From positions 1 through 34,767 of the forward strand of contig JAUXWQ010000054.1 in the NCBI GenBank assembly GCA_030680235.1: a DNA stretch of 34,767 nt. The letters are read 5' to 3'. Made by a program: the position numbers and the translations under genes. Below, piece after piece: positions 17,137 through 24,963 of this stretch; within the stretch, counting starts at the first letter, position 1, and every line of letters begins with the position of its first letter. This stretch comes from Coxiellaceae bacterium. GTDB taxonomy: Bacteria > Pseudomonadota > Gammaproteobacteria > Coxiellales > Coxiellaceae. Under the pieces are notes generated by a model that worked only from the letters and a program-made list of their open reading frames with translations, ran no database searches and was not told the origin of the DNA.

Positions 17137-17630
17137 CTATGTCATTTTTATTACACATAATTCATCTGGATCAAATGTTGTATCTTCGGTTGGGTTGGTT
17201 AATGCAGGTGCATTATTAGCAGCTAATTCAGTCTGCTTATTAAGTGGTAACGCTTTGCTAAACACTTCTTTTGATTGACGTTCAAATTCCGTAGGATCCA
17301 TTACGGTTTTAAAATAAGCAATGATATCTTCATCCTGACTGTACAATGCCATTTGTAGTGGCGTGCCAGTGCGTTTAATATTGAGACGCGCTAGATGTCT
17401 AATGTCAGCTGTTCCTGAACTGCTTAAATAGGTCAGGTAATTCTTTAGGGTCGCAAGCATTTAGAATGCACTTAATTTCATCTATATTTTCAACAGCGTT
17501 AAGTCTAACAATTTATCTAGCGGTGATGATGTTAGTGTTGGTGTTTAAAAAAACGCGGTGTGTCGTTAATATTATGCTGAGGGGGTATTGTATCGACAGT
17601 TGTACCCGTTTCTTCTCTATTTCGCTTCAT
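17137..17630 (-). pseudogene. Frameshifted ankyrin-like gene remnant
   Basis: The minus strand opens with a good ribosome-binding site (AAAAGGGAG) and ATG at 17628-17630, giving MKRNREETGTTVDTIPPQ before a stop. Coding resumes in other frames: ENIDEIKCILNACDPKELPD and then ADIRHLARLNIKRTGTPLQM, which runs to the stop at 17137. The last segment (GTPLQMALYSQDEDIIAYF) looks like an ankyrin repeat. At least two frameshifts and one internal stop separate the pieces, so the full product (about 160 residues) cannot be made. Ankyrin proteins are frequent effectors in Legionella and Coxiella, and this lies downstream of a probable effector, so the region may be an effector hotspot. Confidence 0.65.
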
Positions 17631-17814
17631 AAAGACAGAACTCCCTTTTTAATAATATCGCGCAATGTCTACAGTCTTGGTGGCGCAGGACGTTAATGTA
17701 TCAATAATTTCTTCATGAATATACTTGTAAAGTGCCCTAATCGTTGACCACACAATGCAAGGTATGCTGATGTAGATTTTACATTATACTTGCTGAATAG
17801 TTACATATAAACTT

Positions 17815-17849
17815 ACTAAATAAGGCTCACAAGGCTCGGCTGGCATTGG
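17815..17849. repeat. Left inverted repeat flanking the rhodanese gene
   Basis: CTAAATAAG followed by GGCTCGGCTGGCATTGG, with a 9-base duplication of AAGGCTCAC between. The reverse complement of this motif, without the 9-base duplication, is found just after the rhodanese gene at 18403-18427. Confidence 0.6.
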
Positions 17850-17876
17850 TGTTGTGTTTAAAAAAAGGAAAATAAT

Positions 17877-18389
17877 ATGAAATCAATTGATGTAAAAACA
17901 GCAAAAGAATGGCTTGATAAAAATGAAGCGCTCCTTATTGATGTGCGTCAGCCAGAAGAATATCATGCGGTGCATATATCAGAAGCGCAGTTAATTCCAC
18001 TGGGTGAGCTTGAAGAACATAGAATTCCGGACATGACGAATAAAAAAATCATTGTGCACTGCAAACTGGGTCCGCGTGGAAGGACTGCCGGTGAAAAATT
18101 ACAGACGAAAAATCCTGGATTGGATGTTTACAATATGGAAGGTGGCATCGTTGCATGGGAATCTGCGGGTTTTAAAGTACTAAAACAAGGTAAAGCACCA
18201 TTCTCAATTGATCGCCAAGTTCAAGTGACAATCGGTGGTGGTATTATTTTAGGCTTAATTCTAGGGTATTTTGTAGCCCCTGCATTTTTATTACTATCAG
18301 CATTTTTTGGTGCAGGATTGCTGTTTGCAGGCATTACAGGCACTTGTCGATTAGCCATAGTCATGGCGAAAATGCCTTGGAACAAATAA
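17877..18389 (+). CDS. Rhodanese-DUF2892 membrane protein (YgaP-like)
   Basis: A membrane-anchored rhodanese probably transfers sulfane sulfur from a donor such as thiosulfate to a thiol acceptor. Residues 1-105 form a single rhodanese domain (LLIDVRQPEEYH; catalytic Cys62 in VHCKLGPRGRT; GGIVAWESAGF). Residues 110-170 form a DUF2892 region with two membrane helices (GGGIILGLILGYFVAPAFLL and the next hydrophobic stretch) and the typical ending LAIVMAKMPWN. The active-site loop after Cys62 is KLGPRGR, longer than the CRSGxRS of classic forms. GGAAAAT precedes the ATG. The gene stands alone between inverted repeats (17815 and 18403), so it may have moved as a unit. Confidence 0.9.
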   Translation: MKSIDVKTAKEWLDKNEALLIDVRQPEEYHAVHISEAQLIPLGELEEHRIPDMTNKKIIVHCKLGPRGRTAGEKLQTKNPGLDVYNMEGGIVAWESAGFKVLKQGKAPFSIDRQVQVTIGGGIILGLILGYFVAPAFLLLSAFFGAGLLFAGITGTCRLAIVMAKMPWNK

Positions 18390-18402
18390 AGGAAAAAAAA
18401 TG

Positions 18403-18427
18403 CCATGCCAGCCGAGTCTTATTTAGG
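18403..18427. repeat. Right inverted repeat flanking the rhodanese gene
   Basis: CCATGCCAGCCGAGTCTTAT, then TTAGG, is the reverse complement of the motif at 17815-17849 (CTAAATAAG ... CTCGGCTGGCAT). A 29-codon ORF beginning at the ATG in this repeat (MPAESYLGARNKQGVYY, ending at 18497) is vaguely like the start of D12-class DNA adenine methylases. That is too short to call a gene. Confidence 0.55.
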
Positions 18428-18623
18428 CGCACGAAATAAACAGGGTGTTTATTATCGCGCACAGAATATTGACAACCATATTCCGTCGCGTCGATAGCTT
18501 CTTCTTTCTAATCGACCTGTTAACCCGAAACAAAAGCCCAGTATAGGTTGCAATATCAAATGGAAGTAAAAACAAATCGTACCAAGTTTAGAGTTATTTT
18601 ATAGAAAAACATGCGAGGTCGTG

Positions 18624-19115
18624 ATGAAACATGAAAAAACCCACTGTAATAAAATGATATTCGCTGGATTAACAGTGCGTACCAATAACAAAAATGAAAT
18701 GAATCCATCAACGGGAAAAATTGGACCATTGGTACAGCAATATTGGAATGAGCAAATTGCAAAACGTATTTTAAATCGTGCTAATTCCGGCTTAACTTAC
18801 ACTGCTTATACAGATTATGAAAGCAATGAGCATGGGGATTATACTTTTTTTGTTGGGGAAGCTGTGCTATCAGACGCACCACAATCAGATTTTCAGATTC
18901 TTACCATTCCAGCAGGGAAGTTTCAAAAATTCACAACGGATGCTGGAAAAATGCCAGACAATATCATTCAAACGTGGCAAGCCATTTGGGCAATGGATGC
19001 GAAACAGTTGGGCGGAAAAAGAAATTATATTGCTGACTTTGAAGTATATGATGATAGAGCTTTGGATCCTAATAATGCCATTGTAGATATTTATATTGGC
19101 ATTCAGGAAGATTAG
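18624..19115 (+). CDS. GyrI/Cass2-like effector-binding domain protein
   Basis: This is a stand-alone small-molecule-binding domain of the GyrI-like/AraC effector-binding superfamily, closest by eye to integron-cassette Cass2 proteins. Family-like features in the 163 residues are GLTVRTNNKNEMNPSTGKIG near the N-terminus, the YTAYTDYESNEHGDYTFFVG strand pair and IPAGKFQKFTTDAGKMP. There is no DNA-binding domain, so it probably binds a cationic ligand or modulates a partner. The ATG at 18624 has GAGG 6 bp upstream; a GTG at 18621 would leave only 3 bp. The stop codon TAG (19113-19115) is the first three bases of a TAGGGTCTGTTTGCA repeat end. Confidence 0.8.
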   Translation: MKHEKTHCNKMIFAGLTVRTNNKNEMNPSTGKIGPLVQQYWNEQIAKRILNRANSGLTYTAYTDYESNEHGDYTFFVGEAVLSDAPQSDFQILTIPAGKFQKFTTDAGKMPDNIIQTWQAIWAMDAKQLGGKRNYIADFEVYDDRALDPNNAIVDIYIGIQED

Positions 19116-19130
19116 GGTCTGTTTGCATTT
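19113..19130. repeat. Single end of the TAGGGTCTGTTTACA MITE family
   Basis: TAGGGTCTGTTTGCATTT matches the terminus of the 99-bp MITE at 6457-6555 with one change. No inverted partner was found before the glycosyltransferase stop at 19191, so this looks like a truncated copy. Confidence 0.65.
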
Positions 19131-19190
19131 AGATTTTGTATGCTACTTGCTGAGTCACCAAAAAATAAAAAGTAGGGCGTTATGTAACGA

Positions 19191-19952
19191 CTATTGATCA
19201 TCATCAGGATAGTATGTGTTCTTGCTGGTGTTACATGGCCATGGATTAAAATTGCATAAATGCTTTCCTACGCTTCTTTTAGCGTCCAAGTCTGCTTTTA
19301 AAATCCTCAAATAATCCACTCTAGCATGTTGGTATTGACGCCCCATATTCGTATTGTGAATACGACGATATAGCCCTAAGTTATTTAACAACAATACTGG
19401 AATGTTTTTTAAAACCGCTCTTAAATACCATTCTAAAAACTCACCCAGTTGTTTTTTTTCTTCAAATAATCCAATTTCAAGAAAACGCTTTTTGCTAAGC
19501 AGTAAAGTACCTGCAATTTTTCCAGGTAAGACAGATTCATTAACCATCACTTTACTCGCTTCTACAGGCGTTAATTTATTGCAAATAAATTGTTTTAAAT
19601 GCATAAAAATAAGTGGGTCATTGTGTTGCGTAGCCATTGCATGCATTTGTACTGATAATTTATCTCTTTCAAAGAAATCATCATGATCTAAAAAAGCAAT
19701 ATACTCACCTTTTGCAAGCTGAGCACCCGCATTTCGCGCAGCACCCAAACCTTTATTTTCTTGAGAAAAAGAAATGATCTTGTCAGAATATTTTTGAATA
19801 ATGTTGGGTGTATTATCTGTTGAGCCATCATTTACCACAATAATTTCTATATTATCGTAGGTTTGATTAATGACGCTTTCAATGGCTTCTGACAAATAAT
19901 TTTCACCATTCCATACAGTAATAACAATGCTAATTTTTTTATTCGTAGCCAT
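19191..19952 (-). CDS. Family 2 glycosyltransferase
   Basis: Inverting GT-A enzyme that adds a sugar from a nucleotide-sugar donor to a growing glycan on the cytoplasmic side. The 253-residue protein begins ISIVITVWNGENYLSEAIES, has VVNDGSTDNT (donor-binding Asp), GAARNAGAQLAKGEYIAFLD and a DHDD form of the DxD metal site, then the acceptor-side region ending in RRIHNTNMG. The C-terminal ~30 residues (from KHLCNFNPWPC) are Cys/Asn-rich and unlike the family, perhaps a run-on after sequence change. Its ATG lies inside the end of the upstream GT2 gene (14-bp overlap), so they are translationally coupled. It is the last gene of the minus-strand operon. Confidence 0.88.
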   Translation of the reverse strand: MATNKKISIVITVWNGENYLSEAIESVINQTYDNIEIIVVNDGSTDNTPNIIQKYSDKIISFSQENKGLGAARNAGAQLAKGEYIAFLDHDDFFERDKLSVQMHAMATQHNDPLIFMHLKQFICNKLTPVEASKVMVNESVLPGKIAGTLLLSKKRFLEIGLFEEKKQLGEFLEWYLRAVLKNIPVLLLNNLGLYRRIHNTNMGRQYQHARVDYLRILKADLDAKRSVGKHLCNFNPWPCNTSKNTYYPDDDQ

Positions 19953-20631
19953 TTACTTTTCTTCTATTTTTTAAAGATTTTTTTGCTATCAACAAAAGCT
20001 CATGCTGCGTTGCGCCAACATTACCAGAAGCATTTTCCCCGTGAATCCGACGATTCAATAACACCTCAGGAAGTTCAGCAATTACCATGCCTTCCTGTTT
20101 TATTTTAAAAAACCAATCAACATCTGCTGCCAATCGAAATTGTGTGTCAAATAAACCAACCACATCAAATACAGTTTTTCTAATTAAAATAACACTTGGA
20201 AAATAGGCGTTTTGAGGTTTTTCTAAAAAACTTTGCTTCAACCAATGCGGCTTAACACATCCGCTTTCCAAGAAAAATCGCGTCAATCCAATCACGCCGA
20301 CATAATCTTTAAATTCATTCAAGCAATGGACTTGAAGCGCCAATTTATTGGGCTCCCAGATATCATCTTGATCTAAAAATGCAATATAATCACCACGTGC
20401 GCAAGAAATACCCTTGTTTCTTGCAATATTGATATCCGCTTTTGCTTCATAAAGATAATGAACAACCGAAAAAGAGTTCGCGATCTCGGCGCTACGATCA
20501 ATAGAGGCATTATCAATTACCCATATTTCATAATTTTTATACGTTTGTGCCAAAATACTTTGAATGGCATCTGACAAATATTTTTCACCGTTATAAACAG
20601 GAATAATAATACTCACAAAAGGCTGTGCCAT
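19939..20631 (-). CDS. Family 2 glycosyltransferase
   Basis: A 230-residue GT-A enzyme paralogous to the next gene of the operon. It begins FVSIIIPVYNGEKYLSDAIQ, has VIDNASIDRS (an unusual NAS where most have DGS), NIARNKGISCARGDYIAFLD and DQDD as metal-binding motif, and ends shortly after a RRIHGENASG acceptor motif. The donor sugar cannot be deduced. One base separates it from the upstream GT4 gene and it overlaps the downstream GT2 gene by 14 bp, so the genes are very tightly coupled. Confidence 0.88.
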   Translation of the reverse strand: MAQPFVSIIIPVYNGEKYLSDAIQSILAQTYKNYEIWVIDNASIDRSAEIANSFSVVHYLYEAKADINIARNKGISCARGDYIAFLDQDDIWEPNKLALQVHCLNEFKDYVGVIGLTRFFLESGCVKPHWLKQSFLEKPQNAYFPSVILIRKTVFDVVGLFDTQFRLAADVDWFFKIKQEGMVIAELPEVLLNRRIHGENASGNVGATQHELLLIAKKSLKNRRKVNGYE

Positions 20632-20632
20632 T

Positions 20633-21742
20633 TTAAGCCCCTAATAGTGCTTGATAGAGTGATACATATTGCTCAGTCATTTTTTCCGCCGTAAAGAATT
20701 GACGCGCTCTTTTTTTAGCATTCACGCCCATCTCATGCATTTTTTTTGGATCACTTAATAGTTGATCAATAGCCTCTGCCAATGCCTGGGGATTTTTAGG
20801 CGCAACCAATAATCCCGTTTCACCATCAACAACCATTTCCGGCAACCCACCAACCCTACTTGCAATGATCGGTCGACCACGCATCGCTGTTTCTATCGCC
20901 ACCAATGGAAAAACATCATAGGTGGAAGGCAGCAAAATAATAGAAGCTGCGTCTATATGTGCATAAATTGCATCGCCGGGTGCAACATAATTTGTCATTT
21001 CAATATAATTCTGTAAGTTCAACTGGTTTCGAAGGGCCATTAAGGCATTAAATTCAAGACCACCACCAACTAATGTCAATCTTACATCAGGATGCTTTTC
21101 AAGCAATAATTGAATAGCGTAAAATGCAATATCAAATCCCTTATCATCTGCCAAACGACCCAATGCTAAAATATTTTTTTTAAAGCAAATAGAGCGTTTT
21201 TTAATAGGTGCTTTGAGCATTGCCAACCCATTGTAAATACAGCGCACTTTTTTATAAGGTAAATACCCATAAGATTCTGCTTCTTTTACCATCGAATGAC
21301 AAACCGTAGTAACGCTACTAGCCATAGCCCACAGTCTTAAACATTGCACAGTGCGATAATTAGGAATTGTGCGAAAACAGTGGAGTGTCAAAATCAGGGG
21401 TATTTTCTTTTTTTCTAAAATACGCACCTGAAAATAAGCATTACATTCTATCCAACCATGAATATGCAATATATCAGGCGCATAACCATCCATTAGTTGA
21501 TGGATAGCTTCCAAAATTTCTTTAATGTGTTTTAAATTAAAATCAAGTAATGCCTTAGTAAAAGGAAAAGTAACTACCCTTACTCCATCATACATGACAG
21601 CTTCAGCTGGCTTTAAATTGGAATTTGAAATAACCAATACCTCATGATCCATTGACTGCAATTGTTTTGCCAATGCATGCGTAATAATCTCAATACCGCC
21701 AATCGAAGGTAAATATTGTAAAGCCCACAATAGTATTTTCAT
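20633..21742 (-). CDS. Family 4 glycosyltransferase (second of a tandem pair)
   Basis: A 369-residue retaining GT-B enzyme, probably cytosolic/peripheral. The N-terminal half opens MKILLWALQYLPSIGGIEII with the GGIE acceptor-side loop; the C-terminal half has ILALGRLADDKGFDIAFYAI and LPSTYDVFPLVAIETA. In the donor-site EX7E motif the first Glu is replaced by Asp (DVFPLVAIE), unlike its neighbour. It is similar throughout to the upstream gene, and the starts are almost interchangeable, so the pair arose by tandem duplication followed by divergence, probably to add different sugars or linkages. Its ATG overlaps the stop of the upstream gene by 4 bp. Confidence 0.9.
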   Translation of the reverse strand: MKILLWALQYLPSIGGIEIITHALAKQLQSMDHEVLVISNSNLKPAEAVMYDGVRVVTFPFTKALLDFNLKHIKEILEAIHQLMDGYAPDILHIHGWIECNAYFQVRILEKKKIPLILTLHCFRTIPNYRTVQCLRLWAMASSVTTVCHSMVKEAESYGYLPYKKVRCIYNGLAMLKAPIKKRSICFKKNILALGRLADDKGFDIAFYAIQLLLEKHPDVRLTLVGGGLEFNALMALRNQLNLQNYIEMTNYVAPGDAIYAHIDAASIILLPSTYDVFPLVAIETAMRGRPIIASRVGGLPEMVVDGETGLLVAPKNPQALAEAIDQLLSDPKKMHEMGVNAKKRARQFFTAEKMTEQYVSLYQALLGA

Positions 21743-22839
21743 TGTAGGGCCTCATGGTACAATGCTAAATATGCTTGCGTCATTTTTTCAAGTGAAAATA
21801 AATCTTGTGCGCGCTTTTTTGCAGCAATTCCCATGCGCTGCATTTTCTCTCGATCAGATAACAAATAATCAATTGCGTTTGCAAGAGCATTAGCATCACT
21901 TGGCTTTACCAAAATCCCTGTCTCTTCATGCGCTATCACTTCTTTTAAACCACCGACGTTACTTGCAATCACTGGCTTAAAACGATTTGCGGCCTCTACT
22001 GCTACCAAACCAAATGACTCATAAGACGAGGGCATGACTATGAGTGCTGCAGCATCAATATAGTGTGCAATTTGATTATTTTGAAGAAATCCAGTCATGG
22101 TGATGGCCTCATTTAATTGCAATGTATTTTTTAATAGCAACAAAGGATTCATTTGATCACCATCACCCAGCAATGTTAATTTTATTTTTGGGTATTTTTT
22201 AAGTAATGCTTTAACTGCATAAAAAAGAAATTCAAATCCTTTTTCTTGAGACAATCTTCCGATAGCCAGTATATTGAATGTGTTTTCTATAAGAACATTA
22301 ACAGAGGGTGCTAAAAAAATTCCATTATAAATAACGCGTATTGTGTTCTTATGAGTAATATTTTTTTGATTTAATTCCTCTATCAGCGCTTTTGAAACCG
22401 TATTGATATTCTTTGCCATAGCCCATAATTTAAAACAAGCGGTAGATTGATAGCTTTTCTGTTCAAGTAAGCCGTGCAAGGTTATAACAATAGGATATTG
22501 TTTTTTTTCCAAAATTCGTACTTGATAAAAAGCAAGGTGTTCATAAAACCCATGAATATTAATAATATCTGGAGAAAATGCCTCGATAATTTTATGCGTC
22601 TCCTCTAGATTTTTATTGATTTTTTTTAGGTCATATTTTTGTATTGCAAAAAAATACGGGATAAGATGGACAATAACACCATCGATACAGATTACTTGAG
22701 TATCATCAGATTCAACATTTTGAGAAATAACTAACACATCTTGTTTCATCGAACAAAGCGCTTGAACCAAAGAATGCACTACTGTTTCAATTCCGCCAAT
22801 ATAAGGAAAATAACGTGTCACCCAAATTAGGATTTTCAT
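21739..22839 (-). CDS. Family 4 glycosyltransferase (first of a tandem pair)
   Basis: A 366-residue GT-B enzyme. The start MKILIWVTRYFPYIGGIETV, the central ILAIGRLSQEKGFEFLFYAV and a complete EX7E motif in PSSYESFGLVAVEAANR place it in GT4. It is paralogous to the next gene. Start and stop codons overlap both neighbours by 4 bp (ATGA-type coupling). Donor and acceptor are unknown. The operon context (PqqD-like protein, HPr-kinase-like ATPase, four glycosyltransferases) suggests assembly of a surface glycan or glycosylation of a small peptide. Confidence 0.9.
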   Translation of the reverse strand: MKILIWVTRYFPYIGGIETVVHSLVQALCSMKQDVLVISQNVESDDTQVICIDGVIVHLIPYFFAIQKYDLKKINKNLEETHKIIEAFSPDIINIHGFYEHLAFYQVRILEKKQYPIVITLHGLLEQKSYQSTACFKLWAMAKNINTVSKALIEELNQKNITHKNTIRVIYNGIFLAPSVNVLIENTFNILAIGRLSQEKGFEFLFYAVKALLKKYPKIKLTLLGDGDQMNPLLLLKNTLQLNEAITMTGFLQNNQIAHYIDAAALIVMPSSYESFGLVAVEAANRFKPVIASNVGGLKEVIAHEETGILVKPSDANALANAIDYLLSDREKMQRMGIAAKKRAQDLFSLEKMTQAYLALYHEALQ

Positions 22840-23840
22840 AGGAGTGACCTTATTAAGGCGACATTTTTATCGACATCCTTGCCCAATATCAATTCATAAC
22901 AAGCTGTTTTTGAAACAATATTCATCAAAATAGGGATTGTATTGTGATGCGCCAAAGGCAACTGCTTAACAGTGCTCATCATCAAATTTTTAAGCGCCAA
23001 ATGTCTTTCTTGTTTTTTAAGAAAAGGAGCTTCAGCATCTCCTACAGACAAAGCAATAATGCCAGAAATAGGCATTGCCAATTTAATTTGAGCAGAAAAA
23101 AAATCTTGATAATAGACTAGAGCCTTCTCAGTGATTGCCTCTAGAGGATTTTTGATGTGACTTTCATAGTCTGGAAATAATTTTCGTGTGTTAGATTCCC
23201 ATTTTGCTGACTGATAGATGCTATAAACAGTGGGATAATTGTCGCATTCTAAAATACAATAATCTTCTCCTAAATAACTCAAACCTGCTCGCATACAGGA
23301 TAATACCGTAGTGCTCTTGCCACTCCCACCTTTTCCCGTTAGTAAAACAGCAGCGCGTTCATTACCAATAGCAGCCGTATGTGTCAGCTTTAAGTCACGC
23401 GCTGACAACCACAGATGTAAAATAACCTGTAACGGCGATCCACTCACCCACCATGGTAATTGCTGACTATCTCGAACAATATAAAAAGCTTTATTTTTTG
23501 CGTTACTCAATACACTCAAAGCCATTATTTCTTCAAAATAATGAAAGTAAACCCCCCTTTCTAAATAGCCAGCGTATCCATAACTGCAAATTAACGCCCA
23601 ATTTAAATTTGGCAACTTGCAAGCAGTCTCCGTTACATCCCACAAACAGATGGTCAAATCTGGGGTGTCAATCGCATCGATTTTAAGGTGATCAAATGCA
23701 CGCACTATTTTTTCAGGTAATGTTGTGTCTGCGAAAGACAAACAAACACGATAAGCACCCAGTTTAAAATAATAATGCGAGATATTGGGAAACAACGACC
23801 ATTGATCATCAAGCAATTGAAATTGCAGCTGCGCATTCAC
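22836..23840 (-). CDS. HPr-kinase-like (HprK-related) ATPase
   Basis: A 334-residue protein of the HprK/PEPCK-fold superfamily. Its P-loop is GKGGSGKST (169-177) preceded by HTA (154-156), followed by YLGEDYCILE (189-198), where Glu-Asp takes the Walker B place. The N-terminal ~150 residues have no obvious match. It is shorter than a true HprK in that it lacks the signature after the nucleotide site. Related kinases occur next to PqqD-like proteins in lasso-peptide clusters and in the so-called HPr-rel-A systems, where they modify a small partner. The partner here is unknown. The stop overlaps the next gene by 4 bp. Confidence 0.8.
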   Translation of the reverse strand: MNAQLQFQLLDDQWSLFPNISHYYFKLGAYRVCLSFADTTLPEKIVRAFDHLKIDAIDTPDLTICLWDVTETACKLPNLNWALICSYGYAGYLERGVYFHYFEEIMALSVLSNAKNKAFYIVRDSQQLPWWVSGSPLQVILHLWLSARDLKLTHTAAIGNERAAVLLTGKGGSGKSTTVLSCMRAGLSYLGEDYCILECDNYPTVYSIYQSAKWESNTRKLFPDYESHIKNPLEAITEKALVYYQDFFSAQIKLAMPISGIIALSVGDAEAPFLKKQERHLALKNLMMSTVKQLPLAHHNTIPILMNIVSKTACYELILGKDVDKNVALIRSLL

Positions 23841-23851
23841 AAAAAATATCC

Positions 23852-24280
23852 CTATAAGACCAACTTAGCGGGCCATCCTTGCTCATCGACTTCATGAACA
23901 GGATCAATCATCAAAAGATCCTTCATTTCTTCATATTTTTCTAATACAGGCGCACTAAAGTAGTCTGGCCAATAAATCGCGGATTCATCATTTATTTTTT
24001 CATGATCACTATCATTGATAACCAACATTGCTTCATCAAGCAATTGTGTCAAAAATAGCTGCAAAGGAGGCGTAATTTGCGTAATAGGCAATTTATATTG
24101 CTCACAAAATATAGCGACTATTTGGCCAAGTGTTTTTCCTGATAGCAATAGTTGCCATACCGGAATACTACATTCTCGCATACTGTAGTAAATTCCTATG
24201 TCCAAATTAGCAGCAATAACTTCATTGTAAAGAAATTCATGAATAATAGCAGTCGTTGGAATTTTGTAGGTGTTTTTCAT
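23852..24280 (-). CDS. PqqD-like protein
   Basis: PqqD-like proteins are small winged-helix-type chaperones that bind precursor peptides for modifying enzymes. The 142-residue protein shows the family shape: DIGIYYSMRECSIPVWQLLL (the N..g..iW.ll segment), then GKTLGQIVAIFCEQY and a C-terminal helix LQLFLTQLLDEAMLV. About 45 extra residues follow, rich in acidic and aromatic side chains. AAGGA lies 9 bases before the ATG. It is the first recognisable gene of the operon and 11 bp before the kinase gene. No peptide cyclase, radical-SAM enzyme or asparagine-synthase homologue is present, so a classic lasso or PQQ pathway is not supported. Confidence 0.75.
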   Translation of the reverse strand: MKNTYKIPTTAIIHEFLYNEVIAANLDIGIYYSMRECSIPVWQLLLSGKTLGQIVAIFCEQYKLPITQITPPLQLFLTQLLDEAMLVINDSDHEKINDESAIYWPDYFSAPVLEKYEEMKDLLMIDPVHEVDEQGWPAKLVL

Positions 24281-24360
24281 TGCATTAAATCCTTATAAGA
24301 CACGTAATTAACATAGCCATTTCGACAAGATTTTGAATATTTTTTAAATGCATTTTCCAT
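24277..24360 (-). CDS. Possible 27-residue peptide ORF overlapping the pqqD-like start
   Basis: An ORF starting at the ATG at 24358-24360 (MENAFKKYSKSCRN, ending VSYKDLMQ) has a TGA that overlaps the ATG of the pqqD-like gene (ATGA). It is basic and Tyr/Asn-rich with a single Cys. Its position directly before a PqqD-like chaperone is where precursor peptides often lie. Against it: no clear ribosome-binding site, and it starts immediately after the stop of the nucleotidyltransferase remnant. It could be a leader, a precursor or chance. Confidence 0.25.
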   Translation of the reverse strand: MENAFKKYSKSCRNGYVNYVSYKDLMQ

Positions 24361-24650
24361 TCAAATTGGCTTGGGTTTCTGGATTGCTTTAAGCACAAAA
24401 TTATTTTTGCTTTTATGCTTTTTTATCCAATCTGCTTCTGCATAAAAAGTGAAATTAATTTGATATCCCAATTGTTTTTGTGGTACTTCAAACAAAGGAA
24501 AAATATCAGCGTAAGTAAGCATATCTGAAATCATCATTAAATCAATATCACTTTTTGCCAGAAATTCCTTAGGCCCCATCTCTCCTAAAGCGTTATTTAA
24601 GGCATTTTCCTTTGCAGCCCAAAATATTTTCAAACAATCGATGTTTTGTT
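24361..24650 (-). pseudogene. Truncated MNT-type nucleotidyltransferase
   Basis: Residues such as FLAKSDIDLMMISDMLTYAD match the minimal nucleotidyltransferase domain (normally GSxARGE...SDIDL), and the C-terminal part (LGYQINFTFYAEADW, then NNFVLKAIQKPKPI) matches the ArsR-linked MNT proteins. The glycine-serine motif and everything upstream are missing or garbled. The frame can only start at a TTG (24631-24633). The break lies at the family C repeat (24651), which probably replaced the 5' end. The TGA stop directly abuts the ATG of the 27-codon ORF. It is unlikely to be functional. Confidence 0.6.
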
Positions 24651-24722
24651 GCGAGCCGCGGGTGTAACAAGCGGACTTTCCGAATCTAGCGTGGCATTCC
24701 CCTCGGGTTTTTGAGAAGTTAC
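24651..24722. repeat. Family C repeat, partial copy at the island boundary
   Basis: GCGAGCCGCGGGTGTAACAAG through GAGAAGTTACT matches 12911-12980 (right arm plus tail) with few differences. The left arm of the palindrome is absent. It lies 31 bp before the first tRNA-derived repeat and cuts off the nucleotidyltransferase remnant. With the remnant, this explains most of the gene-free DNA up to the RhuM gene. Confidence 0.7.
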
Positions 24723-24753
24723 TGGCGAATTTTGATTTTTAACGGCTTTTAAT

Positions 24754-24800
24754 GAAGCTGGCGAAAGAATTTGAACTCTCGACCCGCTGATTACAAATCA
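24754..24800 (-). repeat. tRNA-Thr(UGU) 3'-part, attachment-site copy 1
   Basis: On the minus strand the sequence reads TTTGTAA (anticodon loop, anticodon UGU), TCAGC, GGGTC, then a T-arm with TTCAAAT and a CGCCAGC acceptor end. The 5' half of the tRNA is absent, so this is not a functional tRNA. It differs from copies 2 and 3 by two bases in the T-stem, suggesting it is the oldest. It marks the left boundary of the tandem islands. Confidence 0.8.
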
Positions 24801-24910
24801 TCAGAAGCCAAATAATAACAATAAGTCACAATAATATACAACAACTTTACACTGTAAAAATAGACATTTTGTGATTGTAGTGTATAGCGTGCTGTTGTGA
24901 TTTGTTGGGG

Positions 24911-24961
24911 GCGAGTGGCCCATTTTTGGCTACGTAAAAATCAGTCTTTGGGCCTCACTCG
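24911..24961 (-). terminator. Hairpin downstream of the RhuM-Fic gene
   Basis: CGAGTGGCCCA and TGGGCCTCACTCG pair imperfectly around a loop of about 27 bases, immediately after the minus-strand RhuM stop (24964). It is a stable stem and possibly a terminator for that gene, although no clean T-run follows. Confidence 0.4.
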
Positions 24962-24963
24962 TA

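Noticed and set aside
18405..18497. 29-codon ORF resembling the N-terminus of a D12-class DNA adenine methylase
   Set aside because: Too short, partly made of the inverted repeat, and with no continuation in any frame.
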